64,000 bases of DNA from Baylisascaris procyonis (GCA_037389465.1 JAZARR010000083.1:37096-101095); one strand, 5' to 3'; numbered from the stretch's first letter, positions 14,749 to 27,415 are shown. The notes: generated by a model not told the origin, from the letters alone. Numbers and translations are program-made.

Positions 14749-14886
14749 AGCTTTTTTTCTGACTTTATGATCGCTCTGTGTTTTTTAAGTGACTAAACTG
14801 ACCTGATACATTCCGTCAAAAACGTTTCATGTATATAATAAAGAGAGATTAGTTACTTGCAAGAATGCAGCGTCATCAGCAAGAGG

Positions 14887-17800
14887 TCACAATCGATTTA
14901 AAGCAACAATCAGAGAGAAAACTAGCAAAATAGGCACTAATTTAGCCCCAGAGGATGATGCTTGTGCTTGATAGTGTCGCTGGGATGATCGCTGTTCCAC
15001 ACTGTCGTTTCGAGTTGGCACTTCCGTCGACGGAGTCGGCAGTTTATATGCTTTTATATCAGCACAAATGCGGGGCCATCTGGAATTTCATATAACTTCC
15101 AACAATGACTAAAAAGTGCGTGCAGTAATTCCTCCACTCTATTACTTCCTCTCCCATTATTGTGATATTCTACACACATCAATAGACCTTTTAGGATAGT
15201 ATCGCACTTACTTTATACTGTCTGATTACTACTATTATTCTACAAGCGGCAACAATCACTCATAACAAGTTAATGCATATGCATATAAACATAGTGCAGA
15301 ATTTTCTCCGATATAACCTATAAGAAATGAACAGTTGTGTACACTGTTGGTTTAATGCTAAGTGAATGGATTATTGAGCAGGAGATAGCAACAGTAACCT
15401 TGAAACTGCGCCGGTATCAAGTGCCATTGTTTCCATAGAAGCGAACGATTTCCTCGTTAAATCGATAACAAGATTTGCTGTTTCAAAGCCACATATATGT
15501 ACTATCGTAGGTATATCACAATGCAATGTGCATATAACGTATCTAAATGGTACAAAGAAATTAAACGAATTCCTAGGAAAAGTCAAGAAAACAATATGAA
15601 TTTAGTAAATTATAAATGAATGTGATAGCTTATTTTATTTCTGGTTTTATTTTATTCAACTTTCTTTATGAACATCAAAGAAGAAATTGAAAAATGACTT
15701 TTCATTTCACTGATTCACTCATCTCTTCTGAATAGAGAAGTTTTATCTGCTTTGTTGCAAACAACGGCAAAACAGGCAGTTGAGGGAAATGTTTTGTTTT
15801 CATTAATAAAGGTCATTTGAGTCCAAAAACCAGCGAGATATTGTTATTGGAAGAGAATGAACTCACTCGCAAGATTCATTTAAATATTTCTCGGCTGCAG
15901 TTGAGTCTCCATTGAGCGCTAAATGCTTGAAGTTGTTCATAACTGAGTTGACGGCACTGTGATATGGTGTACATGTGCTCAGACATTGTTTCGAGAATTG
16001 TCCATCCAACCGCGACAGACATCCGAATCGCTCACGAATCTCTGAAAATGAAGTATCTCAAAAAGGATGAGGGAAGAGATCTACAAATGGGAAATAGAAG
16101 CCTTGCACTTTACTCTCATACGATTGTGGTGACTTTCTGTCTACTAGTTTAAACCGCTGAAGCTCAAGATTATGAAACAGAGCATATTGTGGATTCAGTT
16201 TGACATTAAAATATTTCTACCAAGTTGGTCCAACAAGTTCGGAGGAAAATATGGAAGCTGAAACGCAGAAATTAACTGCATTGTGCCACCGGCCGGATTT
16301 CAATTTAATGGCGCACAAGCCGTAAGCGAAATGAATCCTTTGCAAAATATTTGCATGAATGCTGAAATTAGTGAACAGTTGAATAAACTGTTAAATATAT
16401 TTCACTATTTACTGAAAACATGAAAATTAGTAGTCGTTGTGAATGAACCTCAAAAGCGCATATCGTGCGCTTCTGGCCGGTTTTTCCAGTTACTGCATAG
16501 CTGAGTGATGCGTATTAGCTTTGGTGAGAACAGAGGAAACTCGACATGTTGATAAAGCTAAGAAGGTTGGTGACTCAAATGAATTTTCAATTCATTTAAA
16601 TTCATCCTGAGGTTTTTTGGCCAAACTATCGTTACTAACGGAAGTTCGAATGATAGATACTGAAAATTTTCGGCCCTACTTTGATAAAAATTTCTCTCAC
16701 ATCCAACAATGATTGCTTTCATTATAATCAAAGCGAATGACTAATTGACTTTGAAGTTCAATGCACTTGAAGTGTTAGAAACATATCAGCAATGATTTGC
16801 TTTCACTAAGAATTCAAAATTTTACCATTTTAGCATCGTAAATTATAAATGCTGAAACATTGATTTACCTTTGAAGTTATATACACAAAAATGATCGATA
16901 ATTGTCGCACTTCTTGACAATAGTTCTTGCATGTAACTTGGTGAGCAAGCTGAATAACAGTATTGAAAGTTGTGATAAAATCTGCAAAGTTCATTCTATT
17001 CGAAAGCATAAAAGTTTCATTGCGGAATGGTGAAGTGTTTCGCCATTGCAAAGTTCTATCACGGCTAAGTGTTTTATCACATCTAGAGTTTCAGCTGGAA
17101 GGAAATCAGATCGGCTTGAAAAATTGGTAAGCGCATCTTTTCAAATCTCCACCCTGAAAGAGGTTCTCAATCAATTTTCTCATCCAGCTCTTACAAAAAA
17201 GTGGATTTTTTAAATTTTCCGTTGTAAGAATTGCTTATGCGGTTCACCAGGAAGAATAACGTTAGACATTGATCTGCTAGCTTCGACAAGCTACATTGCA
17301 TCATCCTCCACATTAAACAACAAGTTTTTTCCCAGCCATTTAATTACTGGTTGCAAAATGAGCAAATTAGGCAAAGCCCGCTTTACTCATCTTGAATTTT
17401 GTGTCATCTAACGGAATGTATTAAAACATAAGAACAGTTCTGAGTGAGAAGTATCATTTCCGCTTCGATATATATGCTGCTTTCAGAGTGAATGTCTGTC
17501 TGCCTGCGGTATATGAAGGTATCCGAAATCTACAAAATTCCTAATGCATGTATCACCAAGGGTGTTTCTCTTAAGGAACCCACTTGCAGAATCCTTCGAA
17601 AAATGTGACGTTCGAGAAAGCGATTAGGAACTCGTTGTAGTTGAGGTTCAATAGTTGTGCGGCATTTCCACCACCAAACTGCAGCTTGAGTTGATCGACA
17701 AAATGAAACGCACATTGTCCCACGCACGAATCTCCCGATTCGGCGCTGTGCGGGCTGTAAACGATCGTATTCAAGGAACATAACGTGGAATTGCTTTCAA

Positions 17801-18854
17801 GAAGAATTTTGAGCATAATTCTACTTCACTGTCTCAAACTGCTATCAACAAAATGGTTTTCAAACTCTGAAGCGTCTTATTCGAGTTTGGTCAGGTGCGC
17901 ATAAAACGAAAGACAAGCTGTCAATTGGTGTCTGTGGCTGCAACGGCAATCGCTATCTAATTTGAAAGCACCGTTGGTCATCGATAATCTGCAACAGTCA
18001 GATGAAAGTTGAATGGGGATGAATCGAAACATAATCTCTTCTAAACTACAACATGGCATGCCGAAAAGCAAGATTCTATAAGTAGATTAAAAATCAGCAT
18101 GTGTAGATGCATTTATCCACGCAATACCAATATTTGAGAACAACGAGCAAATGCACTAAATTGATTTGATGTAATTTCCGAACCCTTGGAACTTCTAAAG
18201 GATCTTTTGAGCGTTATAACAAACATTTAGAGTAACTATATTACCAAAACCAGCTTGTTGGTCCAATAGTTATAGTTTTCACTTGAAGGGTTGTTAGCAC
18301 ATAATGAAAAAGGATTTTTTTTAAATATAACGATACATGTCTTCGTCGTTCTTCATTAACATATGTTTAATAATGCAAAAGATCCTCTTTTTGCCACTAA
18401 CGCACTCTCACTCGGCAAATTTGTCACTATGCGAATCGCGCAAAGCACGGCTTATTGTGGCTCACATACATGTGTTTCTTGAAAGAACAGGATTTTCGTG
18501 TTTTGTTTTTGTTGAAAGTCCTTCACTTCAAAGTAATATATTTATGCTCCCAGTCAAACTTCATTACTGCAAATGATATTAAATTGTCAGTTCTCAAATA
18601 TTTATTCACACATTTTATGAGATTATTACTTGGGCTTGTTGGAAAAGCACTTACTTGTTATTTTGGACCAGATATTCATCTAAATGAAGTATTCATTATC
18701 GAAAATCAAATTGCTGCGTTATTTCACAGTAAACTTACTTGACAGTTGGAATGTTTGGGTCGAGCTCGACGTAAGGATGTCTTCTAGTTGCATCTGTGTA
18801 TTGTGTGGTGAAAAGTGAAAGAATGGTTGTCGCAACCACCATTAATACAGACAT
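14887..18854 (-). CDS. Secreted, probably GPI-anchored cysteine-rich protein (family X, CPG4-like?), complete
   Basis: Six minus-strand exons chain without a phase error: 18854-18739, 17988-17908, 17754-17584, 16981-16869, 16041-15867 and 15079-14887, giving 849 bases or 282 residues. Exon 1 starts one base after ATATTTCAG and encodes a signal peptide (MSVLMVVATTILSLFTT). Cys pattern: CRC, then A-C-L-S-x8-C-x3-C at the exon 2/3 junction, FCK, a C-x3-C (CYSAC) with a closing FC, and a second copy G-C-L-S-x8-C-x3-C (ends KQCLSTC) with a closing SC. EW-PRIC follows. The identical C-x11-C-x3-C spacing of the two copies independently supports the weak GTTTTA donor of exon 2. The last exon ends in a polar Ser/Gln-rich linker and a hydrophobic tail (AKLVPILLVFSLIVALNRL), typical of a GPI signal. 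Likely role: an extracellular surface protein; function unknown. The CPG4 label is from memory. Confidence 0.72.
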
Positions 18855-18866
18855 CCTGAAATATTC
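18855..18866 (-). promoter_or_regulatory. Candidate trans-splice acceptor of the family X gene
   Basis: Minus strand reads AATATTTCAG|G-ATG. The ATG is one base from the acceptor, as expected for SL trans-splicing and not for cis-splicing of a longer 5' UTR. Confidence 0.55.
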
Positions 18867-19327
18867 TCAGATCATGTACGTGAAGGGCTATGATCGCCTA
18901 AGCACGCAAAACGGCGAATGTTCAATAAATGCCTATGGGTAATAACGAAAGCCGGAAAATTCCTATAGGAAATAAAAAGCCAGAAAGGGACATATAAATA
19001 CTCAGATGAATGAATACTTAGCATTGAACCTTCAAAGCCAGGTAAAATTCACTTCGATCCCAATAGAAACAGAGAAGGAAAGGAGAAAAGGAAATCTGGC
19101 ATCGTCCCAGGACGACTCACAAGTATGAGGTCAACGTTTGCTGTTCTCTATGTTATAGAAAAGGCTGAGGTAAATTGCAAGCATTGAATGTTTATGAACA
19201 TTGCAACAAATGTTCTAACGGTTAATGTTCATCAGAAATGTAATAACAAGTTATCCACGACTAGTCAAGTGCAACTGCTTCTGTCCCACTGGCCAGCAAT
19301 TAAATACTGCAATTGCTTTACACTTAC

Positions 19328-19525
19328 TGTTTCTGTTCATTTTGAATAGTATTACTGTTGCATTTTGATAAGAGGATATCAGAATAATGTCGCTGCAAAG
19401 ATGACGTTCTATTTGAATTATGTGTCCATTGACCCAGGCTGTACTCTCACGATTAAAAACAAGACCATTCAGAAATGCTCCATGCTTGAGAGTCTCATTG
19501 CAGTGTTCGCGGCGAAAAACGCATT
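19328..19525 (-). CDS. Exon of an unrecognised cysteine-containing protein
   Basis: The minus strand is open from about 19525 to a strong donor (AACA|GTAAGT, exon end at 19328). It reads YQCVFRREHCNETL, then KHGAFLNGLVFNRESTAWVN, then HLCSDIILISSYQNATVILF. Regular hydrophobic alternation and two N-x-T sites look like a secreted beta-rich domain. No ATG opens the frame and the acceptor is unclear: AATGAG and TCAAG inside the exon are weak candidates. No family recognised. Confidence 0.4.
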
Positions 19526-19663
19526 GATATGATGCATAGAGGTATGGTTACCCATTCAACATTGAGACAAACGCACCTCGCAATAAATTCAGTCGCACAT
19601 GACTTTTTCTGATATTGAAGACTGGTCGATAATTCTAAGAGGATGGTGTGCTGTAATTGGAAG

Positions 19664-20086
19664 TTATTTATTGGCGGTTTTATGAAGATGTTTAGTGGCG
19701 CCTTTTGTGCCTTGGTCGCTGTTCCGTTTCCTACCTTTGTCGGTAGCTACATAAGGTAGCCTTAGTCTTTCAGGAGAAATCCTTGTCCAGTACTCCTTCC
19801 CTCGGCACTGCGAACCCTGTGCTTTCTCGGGAGCTTCATCCAAGATGCCGTAGCAATTAGCCACTCGAATTAAGCGGCGCTTGCATTTTCGTAGAAGGAG
19901 AGCAACGACTGGTGGAAATGATATCCCAGCCAACGAGTGGCTGGGAAATCTAAACTGCAGCAGATGCGATGTTTTCAATACTGCTGCACTCAGTAATACT
20001 TCGGGAACTCGCTGATCATCACAAATCTCCGATAGATTGGACAATTGTCGAAGCGCCAAGTAGGTACATATGCTGGCCTTTACCAA
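19664..20086 (-). CDS. Unassigned 140-codon ORF upstream of the 19.3 kb exon
   Basis: A long minus-strand ORF of higher GC than its surroundings, with a basic C-terminal half (LLRKCKRRLIR; TDKGRKRNSD). It may hold one or two exons of the same gene as 19328-19525. No family, signal peptide or clean splice sites were seen. Coding status is uncertain. Confidence 0.27.
   Translation of the reverse strand: MVKASICTYLALRQLSNLSEICDDQRVPEVLLSAAVLKTSHLLQFRFPSHSLAGISFPPVVALLLRKCKRRLIRVANCYGILDEAPEKAQGSQCRGKEYWTRISPERLRLPYVATDKGRKRNSDQGTKGATKHLHKTANK
19924..19946. other. Perfect 9-bp hairpin, GC-rich
   Basis: TCCCAGCCA and TGGCTGGGA flank a 5-base loop (ACGAG) inside the ORF at 19664-20086. No U-tract follows and no known RNA gene is evident. 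Confidence 0.6.
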
Positions 20087-20126
20087 TGACTAAACCTATT
20101 CTTCGAGCATATTTGATATTCTGTGC

Positions 20127-20480
20127 ATGAAACTAAATATCGTTTGCAGGTTGTATAAGGACATCATGAAAGAAGCCAACACGCCGCATTCGTTTATCCA
20201 GTCGCATAATGTTTCTTCACACTTGCTATCCTCATTCATGCATCGGGGAATTACCAGAAAAGCTGTAACAAGATTTCTTCATTTCGCTTCAACACCTCGA
20301 AGGAACCCCACCAAGTTCCAGCTAAACATACCGTTGATAGGCCGGGTTTTTCGAACACGAATCAATGGCTTAATTTATTCAAACGTGATATCGAGCGTTG
20401 AATCCTTTTTCCTCCACCTTTCGAAACCTCCACCTGAAGCAATTTCGGTAGTTTTCCTGGCAACATCACATAGGTCGTAG
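20127..20480 (+). CDS. Possible exon or orphan ORF
   Basis: A plus ORF of 117 codons that begins near an acceptor GTTTGCAG (20150). Composition is basic and Ser-rich with no recognisable motif. Reported for length only; it may be a chance ORF. Confidence 0.2.
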   Translation: MKLNIVCRLYKDIMKEANTPHSFIQSHNVSSHLLSSFMHRGITRKAVTRFLHFASTPRRNPTKFQLNIPLIGRVFRTRINGLIYSNVISSVESFFLHLSKPPPEAISVVFLATSHRS

Positions 20481-23400
20481 CAGTAATAGTTTGAAATGAT
20501 GCAATGAACAAATGTGAATCCAAAAATTGTGCTTATTCACGACAAGACAATGCAACGCACAGATCCGTGCATCATATCAATCTATGCAACGTGAACCGGT
20601 TTTTCCATTGTCTTTTCGTAGTGATTTTCGCTTTTTGCCCATATTATCAAGCGAACATCACAATACTCGAAGCATTGCTTTATTCGCTTCACAGTCGCTC
20701 TTTGGCAACTCAATAATGCCGTTCATGCACTCTCATATTCAATTTTACTGCACTTTTTTTAGCAAACGAATTTCAAAACTTGAATTGTTCTTCTTTGTTA
20801 TTGTGCTTCACGATCTTGACACTTAACGCCTAGAGAACATGAATTTTTGTGAAAATTTGAACGATTGAAATAATCCTGATTCAGGGACAGATAAAATCAA
20901 CTCATCAAAATATAATATAGCACTTTGGCATATCAGTGATACTTATCCACTCTCGTGTGCCTATAGTTTCTTGCAGTTGCGTTGAAGTAGTTTCGGCTGA
21001 AGATTTGAAATTCGTTGATAGATTAAAGAAATAAGATGGGAAAATTCTCTGCGTCTACAAATATCGAAAAACTTCAACGATTTTCTTATATTTCGCTGAT
21101 TGCATAAGCCTCATCTTCATTGCATCTTATGATCGATGGAACTTGATTCTAGCTTCACAGTTGTTTGCATCACTTCAACGATGTAATCACTAATAAGGTG
21201 ATGTACTCTTTGAGAAATGCAATCATCTAGAGCGCATTCAAATCGTTCACAATAATAAACACAATCTAACGATAACATTTAATTGCAGTTCAACAAATCG
21301 TAAAGATATGGAAAGCATAAAACAATGATTTCTTTATCGTTTTGCAAAATTTTTGGATATTTTAGCATCTGCGTTTGCAATATCCCTTATGTCACTGAAT
21401 ATACATTTATGTTACTTTTTCTATTGAAGTTGCCGATACTTCATCTCGTTGGAAAAAAGGTATTGCAGGTTTTTGTAAAAATTCGGCTTGAACGTTAGTT
21501 ATGTCGAACAATGTTCGCATACCGCTAGTGAAGTCCGCATATTATGACCACAATAAACACAGTATGATCAAGAAAGCAAATCTCTCACCGTTGAAAATGA
21601 CCAGAAGTGGCCACAAATGACCTTTAAAAGCAGCTTTAAAATATTAAGAGAAATTACCACTGTGACGAAGTAGTAAATTTTCTTTAACAGTCACTTATTC
21701 ATCCGTTTGGATGTAGAGGAATAATACACCTAAGTTGAGCTGAACCATAAGTGCCCAAGAAGGGTGGAATAAATGTGAGGGATGGTGAGACGGCATGTCG
21801 CAGATTGAAGGGACTATGTGAGAGCGCCATTTTATGGGTGGTACATTTGAAAACACCGGTTTCGATATTGCTTTTCTCATCGCGGCATCACTGCTCTCCC
21901 CTGTTGAAGGTTAAGCATCGCTTTGTTCATTTTATTATAACACAATCACCACTCTCGCTAAGCACGCTTCGTTTCTCTCTTCTTTAAGTCAGCACACTCT
22001 ACAGCCGTAGCCTTCATTAATATTTCAAGGTGAGAGTTTCCTTAGCATAAGATGACCGTTGTTTTAGTTGTTACAGTTGAGATATCAGAAAATACTTATG
22101 GTTGTGTTCTTTGTCTTGAATACGATTGAATATTATTAGTGACAAGCACAGATTGGGTGGTAACATGATTTACTGTACCTGTTCCTTTAAGTCGATTATG
22201 ATAGCCTATCTGATAGAGAGCGATAAAGCGGTAACATAGGGATGTGAGAGCAAGTCCCGCTTGAGCAGAAAAATCTTATTGGTTGAGATATATAAATTTT
22301 ACATTTTATATAGTTCTTAACTGTGTACAACTATGCAGTACATTCAGAAGTTTGCAACTACGGCTACCGGAATGCAGAGAAATTAGCCTGAAAATAACAA
22401 AGGCTTAAATCATAGTTGTATTCTTGGTGTACCCATTTGCAGTACTGGGTTAAACACTTCACCTTACACAACCATCCCTTAGATCTACAAAAAAGTTATG
22501 CAATGTAATGAAAAATCGGCTGTCAAAAAATTCTTCTTCTAAATAACGCTGCTATTGGAGTCTTCTATATGCGTGGTGGTGAGATAAATTTTGCTTTCAG
22601 TGTTCGTATAATACCGTACTTACCCTACCCTGAACAATGTTGGAAAATATTTCATGAAGATACTAATGTCCAGACGGAACATCTTAAACTAGGTGCGAAG
22701 ATCTGATCCTTAATTGTGAGCCGTGCGAGCTATTGTATCGTTGCATCATTCTTTTTTATAGGCATTCAATCTGTACTAAACAGTCAAATGAAAATTGTCA
22801 AAACGACCATCATATGTTCACATTTGCATCTGGTCATCTGATTACCTATTCATTCTTCGGTGGTTTTTCTGCAGCTTTTACTGATAAACTGCCGTTGGTA
22901 AGCCGTTGAAAAGAAATCGCGATGTGGAGAATGAGAATAGAAATTTCTAGACTTTTTTCGATGGCTAAAAGGCCTCATTCGCCTTGCTGCGAGGCTGATT
23001 ATATGTTGTAAAAAATTTAAACGCAGAAATGGCGTCGTATTTGAAGCAACATCTTCAAAAGCCTAGAATGGTGTTGTTGCTCTCAATGAGGCGTCGAATT
23101 AGATCAAATAAATAAACGATCTAACAACTAAATGGAAATTTCTTTCGTCTAATGTCTTTTGCCGCCTGAATGAAATCGTAACCGAAGTCTCAAAAGATGA
23201 TAACCACGTTTATCAGAGCTTTTAGTTTCTGCTTGTCTAAAATCTTATGCATCGTTCAGCTATTGGAATGTTACCAATGATATGTGGTTTAAGTGAGGGA
23301 TTGCAGATGTTATTTTGAGTTACCACCTAACTCAAATATTTCCATTTTTACAAGAAATTCATTTTTGGAGACACAGATCTTCGTTCTGAACAGTCATTGT

Positions 23401-24573
23401 GTATTCGTGAGTGCAGTGGTGCATATTTGAGGTACTTAATATCCATCGTACATTGCAAGTAAACTCCCTCCCCAATACAGCCACATTAACATGGTTCACG
23501 CTCTGTGCCTAAAAAGATCGTATGATTCTCTCCTCCATCCCTACCTCTGTTCGATTCCATTTCAAACTCATTTCCCTCGAAAAATACAGTCGCTCTATAA
23601 GGACGACCTTTTGGTGAACTCTCTTGAAATTCAATCCCTAACACAATTTTCATCACTATCTGCTTCTGAGACATTACTCTGCATCAGCCATCACCATCAC
23701 CCTTCCCCTGATTCAAATTTGCTCTCCTCTTGAAATTAGCCTCATCCCAACGAAGAACTCAAGGCTTTATGGGATTTAATGCATCATTAGTCGCATTCGA
23801 TTTTTGGTAAGCTGAGTCAGCCACTGCGATGTTTCGATATCAAAGCCACTGATAATTTTGCACATTTGCGGGGCACCATATAAGCAAGAGCTCTTTAATT
23901 TTGTTTGAATACGTTATCCGTGAAGTGACTCATCTTCGGTCAAACGAAATGCTTTACCTGCAGTCTGAAATGAGTTATTTGCAAAATTGAAATGCCTCAA
24001 TTGTAATATACATATGCACACACGTCCAATAATTGCAACGTTGCAATCACCGTCCACTCATTGCATAGTAACCAAGAAGAACACACTGATGTATTCGTGT
24101 CCTGGAGACTGGATCGCACACATACATCTTTGGACAAATGCAAAGTCGTGTTTCATCGACCTTGCATATTGAATCCTTTTCGTCACATTCTGAAGCCATC
24201 ACACTAACATTATGTCATGATCGTGCAACCAGTACGAAGTGAATTCACAGAGGATATCTCAATAAATCCGCATATATTAAAATACAACAAAGCAATTGAA
24301 AACGTCACTGTTCCTACGGCATTTCAAACACCTATGATTAAAGCTTTGCTCGTTTCGTTGTGTAGCGTAGCTGTGACAAAAAATCCAATGCGCTATAAAA
24401 TTTGTTTATGTTATGGTTAATTTCAGGTTCTAAAGTTGCATATCATCGTCGAAATTTTATGTCAGTGTCTTCCTGCCGCACCCTTTTACCTCTTCACAAA
24501 AATTGTCAGACTGCTTTTTCAATGTCAATACAGAGGCTGTTTTATATGATCCACTAGAAAATCCTCAGTGACA
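20481..24573. other. Large gene-poor stretch
   Basis: About 4 kb of AT-rich sequence with scattered short ORFs and no splice-framed exon that I can support on either strand. No tandem repeats of note. Confidence 0.4.
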
Positions 24574-24579
24574 TTTATT
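24574..24579 (-). terminator. AATAAA poly(A) signal of the small secreted protein gene
   Basis: TTTATT on plus (AATAAA on minus) lies 48 bases after the stop codon at 24627. Confidence 0.5.
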
Positions 24580-24626
24580 CGTTCCAGTTGGTTGATCATC
24601 ATTTCTATGGAGTTAGCTAGTTTGAT

Positions 24627-25174
24627 TTAAAAATAACATTTACATCTTTCCACTATAAACTGGCCTGGTGGGAACTCGGGTAATGTTGCTGCCATTCTTT
24701 GCTGCAAGCCTTCGTTCCTCTTCTTCACGAAGGGAATAATCTTTTCTTCGATATCGTACAATTTACGCCTCTCGTAAAGCTCCTTAATATCACATCCTTT
24801 CACCTTTGTTAGGAATATGTCCGCGAATGTGCCTTCAAATGGAATTTTTACTTTCATCGATAAATTAGTTTGGAACTCGAATAAAACAATGTAATTTCGT
24901 TGCAAACAAGCATCATTCTCTATATGCAAATCGTAGTTATTTGCGTTTACGAGTAGGGTAACTACAGGCGCATATACTTGTGTACGGACATCTTATCTCC
25001 TCCTTCTCCAATTCTTCCCCACGTGCAAGTTCCGGAATTTTCTGCAATTTTTTAGTCGATGTTGCAAGCAAAAATATTTGAGAACTTACAGTCTTCAAGA
25101 GAGCGGCGTACGATCGGCTCTGATGAGCAGTACTTCACTGCAATGGAAATTGCAATCGCTACGAAGAACCTCAT
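24627..25174 (-). CDS. Small secreted protein, 139 residues, family not recognised
   Basis: Two minus-strand exons. Exon 1 is 25174-25090 (28 codons+1), with the ATG 7 bases after GATTTTCAG (candidate trans-splice site at 25182). Exon 2 is 24961-24627 (2+111 codons with stop), after acceptor CCTGTAG. Donor is GACT|GTAAGT. Exon 1 is a textbook signal peptide (MRFFVAIAISIAVKYCSSEP) followed by RR. The mature part has an alternating hydrophobic first half (NYIVLFEFQTNLSMKVKIPF), one Cys (GCDIKELYERRK), a charged helix (EEKIIPFVKKRNEGLQQRM) and a C-terminal CKC pair. The protein is most likely exported. The exon 2 start is chosen because the nearer acceptor TTGCAG would create an in-frame stop. 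Confidence 0.62.
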
Positions 25175-25181
25175 CGAAAAT

Positions 25182-26383
25182 CTGAAAATCGGTATAAATG
25201 CAGCGAATGAAAGCAAAGATATGCGACCCTCTGGTGAACAATTTTTTGAGCGCTGATTTGCGTTATTACTGAATTATTCGCAAATCCAGTGATGACTGCT
25301 TGGAATCCCTATTTTTTAAGCATGAAAATGTTCAATACCTCGGGAAAAAATTTAGAATTTTACGAAATTATTTAACTATCATAAAACATTGCAACAATTA
25401 GATTGCTGAACATATAAGGGTTTACTCACCCGCTTCTTTGGGAGTTCTGTAAATTACAATGGAATTGCAAATAATAACACTTGAAACAAAGAAATCGAGA
25501 TATCATTTTGGCATTGTTCAAATAGAATTGCTCCATGAGCAGATGCTAGATAAGGTCATTTTCATGGATTAAAACCAATAGCATTGCCTGAAAACAAGGT
25601 GTAAAAATGATAAGTCGAACTCGATGTATTTTCACAACCACCTTTTAAAACATACGATGATGAACGCCATGTCTATGTGCAGCCGTCAGCATCAAATCGT
25701 GTGTTTCTCTCGCTTTAAAAGCGACGCTGAGTCGATTGAAGCGAGATGTGACGTAATGATTTAAGTACCTTTCCCATAAAGCGATATATCAGAGAGCATA
25801 TGCTGGAATGTTAACGGGCACGAGGTCTCGTTGCATAACATACCTTTCGAGGGTGCACGTTACGCGCACAAAAGAAGGCCGCTTATTGGCTTTGGCATAT
25901 ATAGAGGTGGGGTGGCTGTGAAAACTGTTAACACCTTGATAACACTATAGAGATAAATATGTCAGCTCGAACAGAGAACTCACAAGTTGGAACGTCTGAA
26001 ATGCGTCACCTCAGCCGCATTTGCTGAGCATACGTTTTCGCGACCCACACACATTTTATACATTCCAGTGTTATCAACTGCCATCTACTACTTTGACTGC
26101 ACAGACTTTTTCAATTGTTCTTTCCTAATTGGTTCATTTAGGTGGGCGTATTTCTTCCTTCTTGAGCATAAATATGGACAATTACATGGTGCGCTGATGT
26201 ACTTCGGACTGATATAAACATGCAGACCGGATAGGCAGGGTGCAGCAGATGCGGAACGCAAGCGGCAAACAAAACGAAAGGTTTTTATAATTGATGTTAA
26301 ACGCATGCACAACTGACCGGAAGGCGAAAATCGTATTGAATGAATGAAATCGAAATTACTGACGAAGACGAAATTTGGATCGA
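25182..26383. other. No supported gene
   Basis: AT-rich intergenic sequence upstream of the small secreted protein. Opposed ORFs at 25987-26217 (+) and 26088-26312 (-) overlap each other, and neither has convincing splice context. Confidence 0.4.
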
Positions 26384-26659
26384 TCAGCTAGCAAAAGTCG
26401 AAGCGATGACGAATAGAATCGAGTTGCCCAGCGAAAGAATATCGAGGCGACTAATATATTCACTGATTCGATAGAAGTCGATCGGCGAACAAATATCGAA
26501 ACTTAGTGAATAAATTTTGAAGTCGATTGGCGGAGGAGTATCGAAATCAGTGAATAAAATGTCGAATTCGAGGAGAGCTAATATCGAATCGGGGGAATAA
26601 ATATCGAAATCGGAAGAAGACAGAGAGACGAATGAGATCTCACTGTCCATCGCCGCCAC
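26384..26659. repeat. Degenerate tandem repeat with ATCGAAATC / GAAGTCGAT core
   Basis: The plus strand repeats variants of ATCGAAATCG, GTGAATAAA and GAAGTCGATYGGCG with an irregular period of roughly 30-50 bases. The opposite strand stays open for 91 codons and reads a low-complexity S/D/F/I-rich peptide (SSDFDIYSP, FDILFTDFD, SFDICSPIDF). The repeat could be coding, but no splice context was found. Confidence 0.5.
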
Positions 26660-27280
26660 TCCTTATCGTAACTCGACGCAGCTACCTCTCCTAATCTGTT
26701 GCATGCTTTCACCTAGTCGAGCTCTCCCCCTCTGTTGGGTTATTCGGTTCGTTCATTTAGATAACACATTCTTTGTTAGGAAGTGAGACAGTACATCATT
26801 TTTGGAGGTGTGAGAGTTGCTAAGAATCGTCGTTGTTTCGCGATGACTCTCCACACTTCCAGTGGCGCCTTTGTCTAGCAGCGCCTCCGTTGATTCTTTA
26901 TGCCACCATGAATCATCACTACATCGCGATAATTCGCGACGCAGGGTTTACGATATTAAAAGAAGTTGGAACAGGATATGCGAGAGAAAGCCCACCCCAC
27001 CCTCCCCCTTATCCCACCCTTTCCTCCTTACTAAGGCTTTTCTTGTACCTGGTCGTACCAGATTATATCACGGATGCGTTATGGCTTGCTTTTAGAATGT
27101 AAGTTGCTCTGACCTACTCTCTCCGCGTTGCGGGAATGTAATCGCAACCATATCACCCATTTCAATTTTGCTTCTTACCTTCCCGATCCCCTGAAAGCTC
27201 ATACTGCTGAAGAAAATTAATTTTGGTTGCTTGTCATGGCAAGATGCCTTGCTCTCAGTTGCAACAAACAAACTGCTCAC

Positions 27281-27415
27281 TAATATCGTGTTCCATGAGC
27301 TGCTCGTGCCAGCGAATATCGATGTATGCATACAAACTGATAAACGCTTTGCAGTGGTAGTCGACTTTACAGTAATACTTTTTTAAATTGTTAAAATTAG
27401 GACAGCACTTCTTTA
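27281..27415 (-). CDS. Cysteine-rich exon, family not recognised
   Basis: Minus-strand exon after TTTTTATGCAG, ending at ATATTA|GTGAGC, phase 1 to 1. It contains KKCCPNFNNLKKYYC, KVDYHCKAFISLY and RWHEQLMEHDI: four Cys in 20 residues, then a helix-like tail. It probably encodes part of an extracellular protein. Neighbouring exons are not resolved; AGCTTTCAG near 27195 is a possible next acceptor. Confidence 0.4.

Noticed and set aside
15399..15477. Extra exon between exons 5 and 6 of the 14887-18854 gene
   Set aside because: Acceptor and donor look good, but its phase gives a stop after exon 5, while exon 5 joins exon 6 directly in frame.
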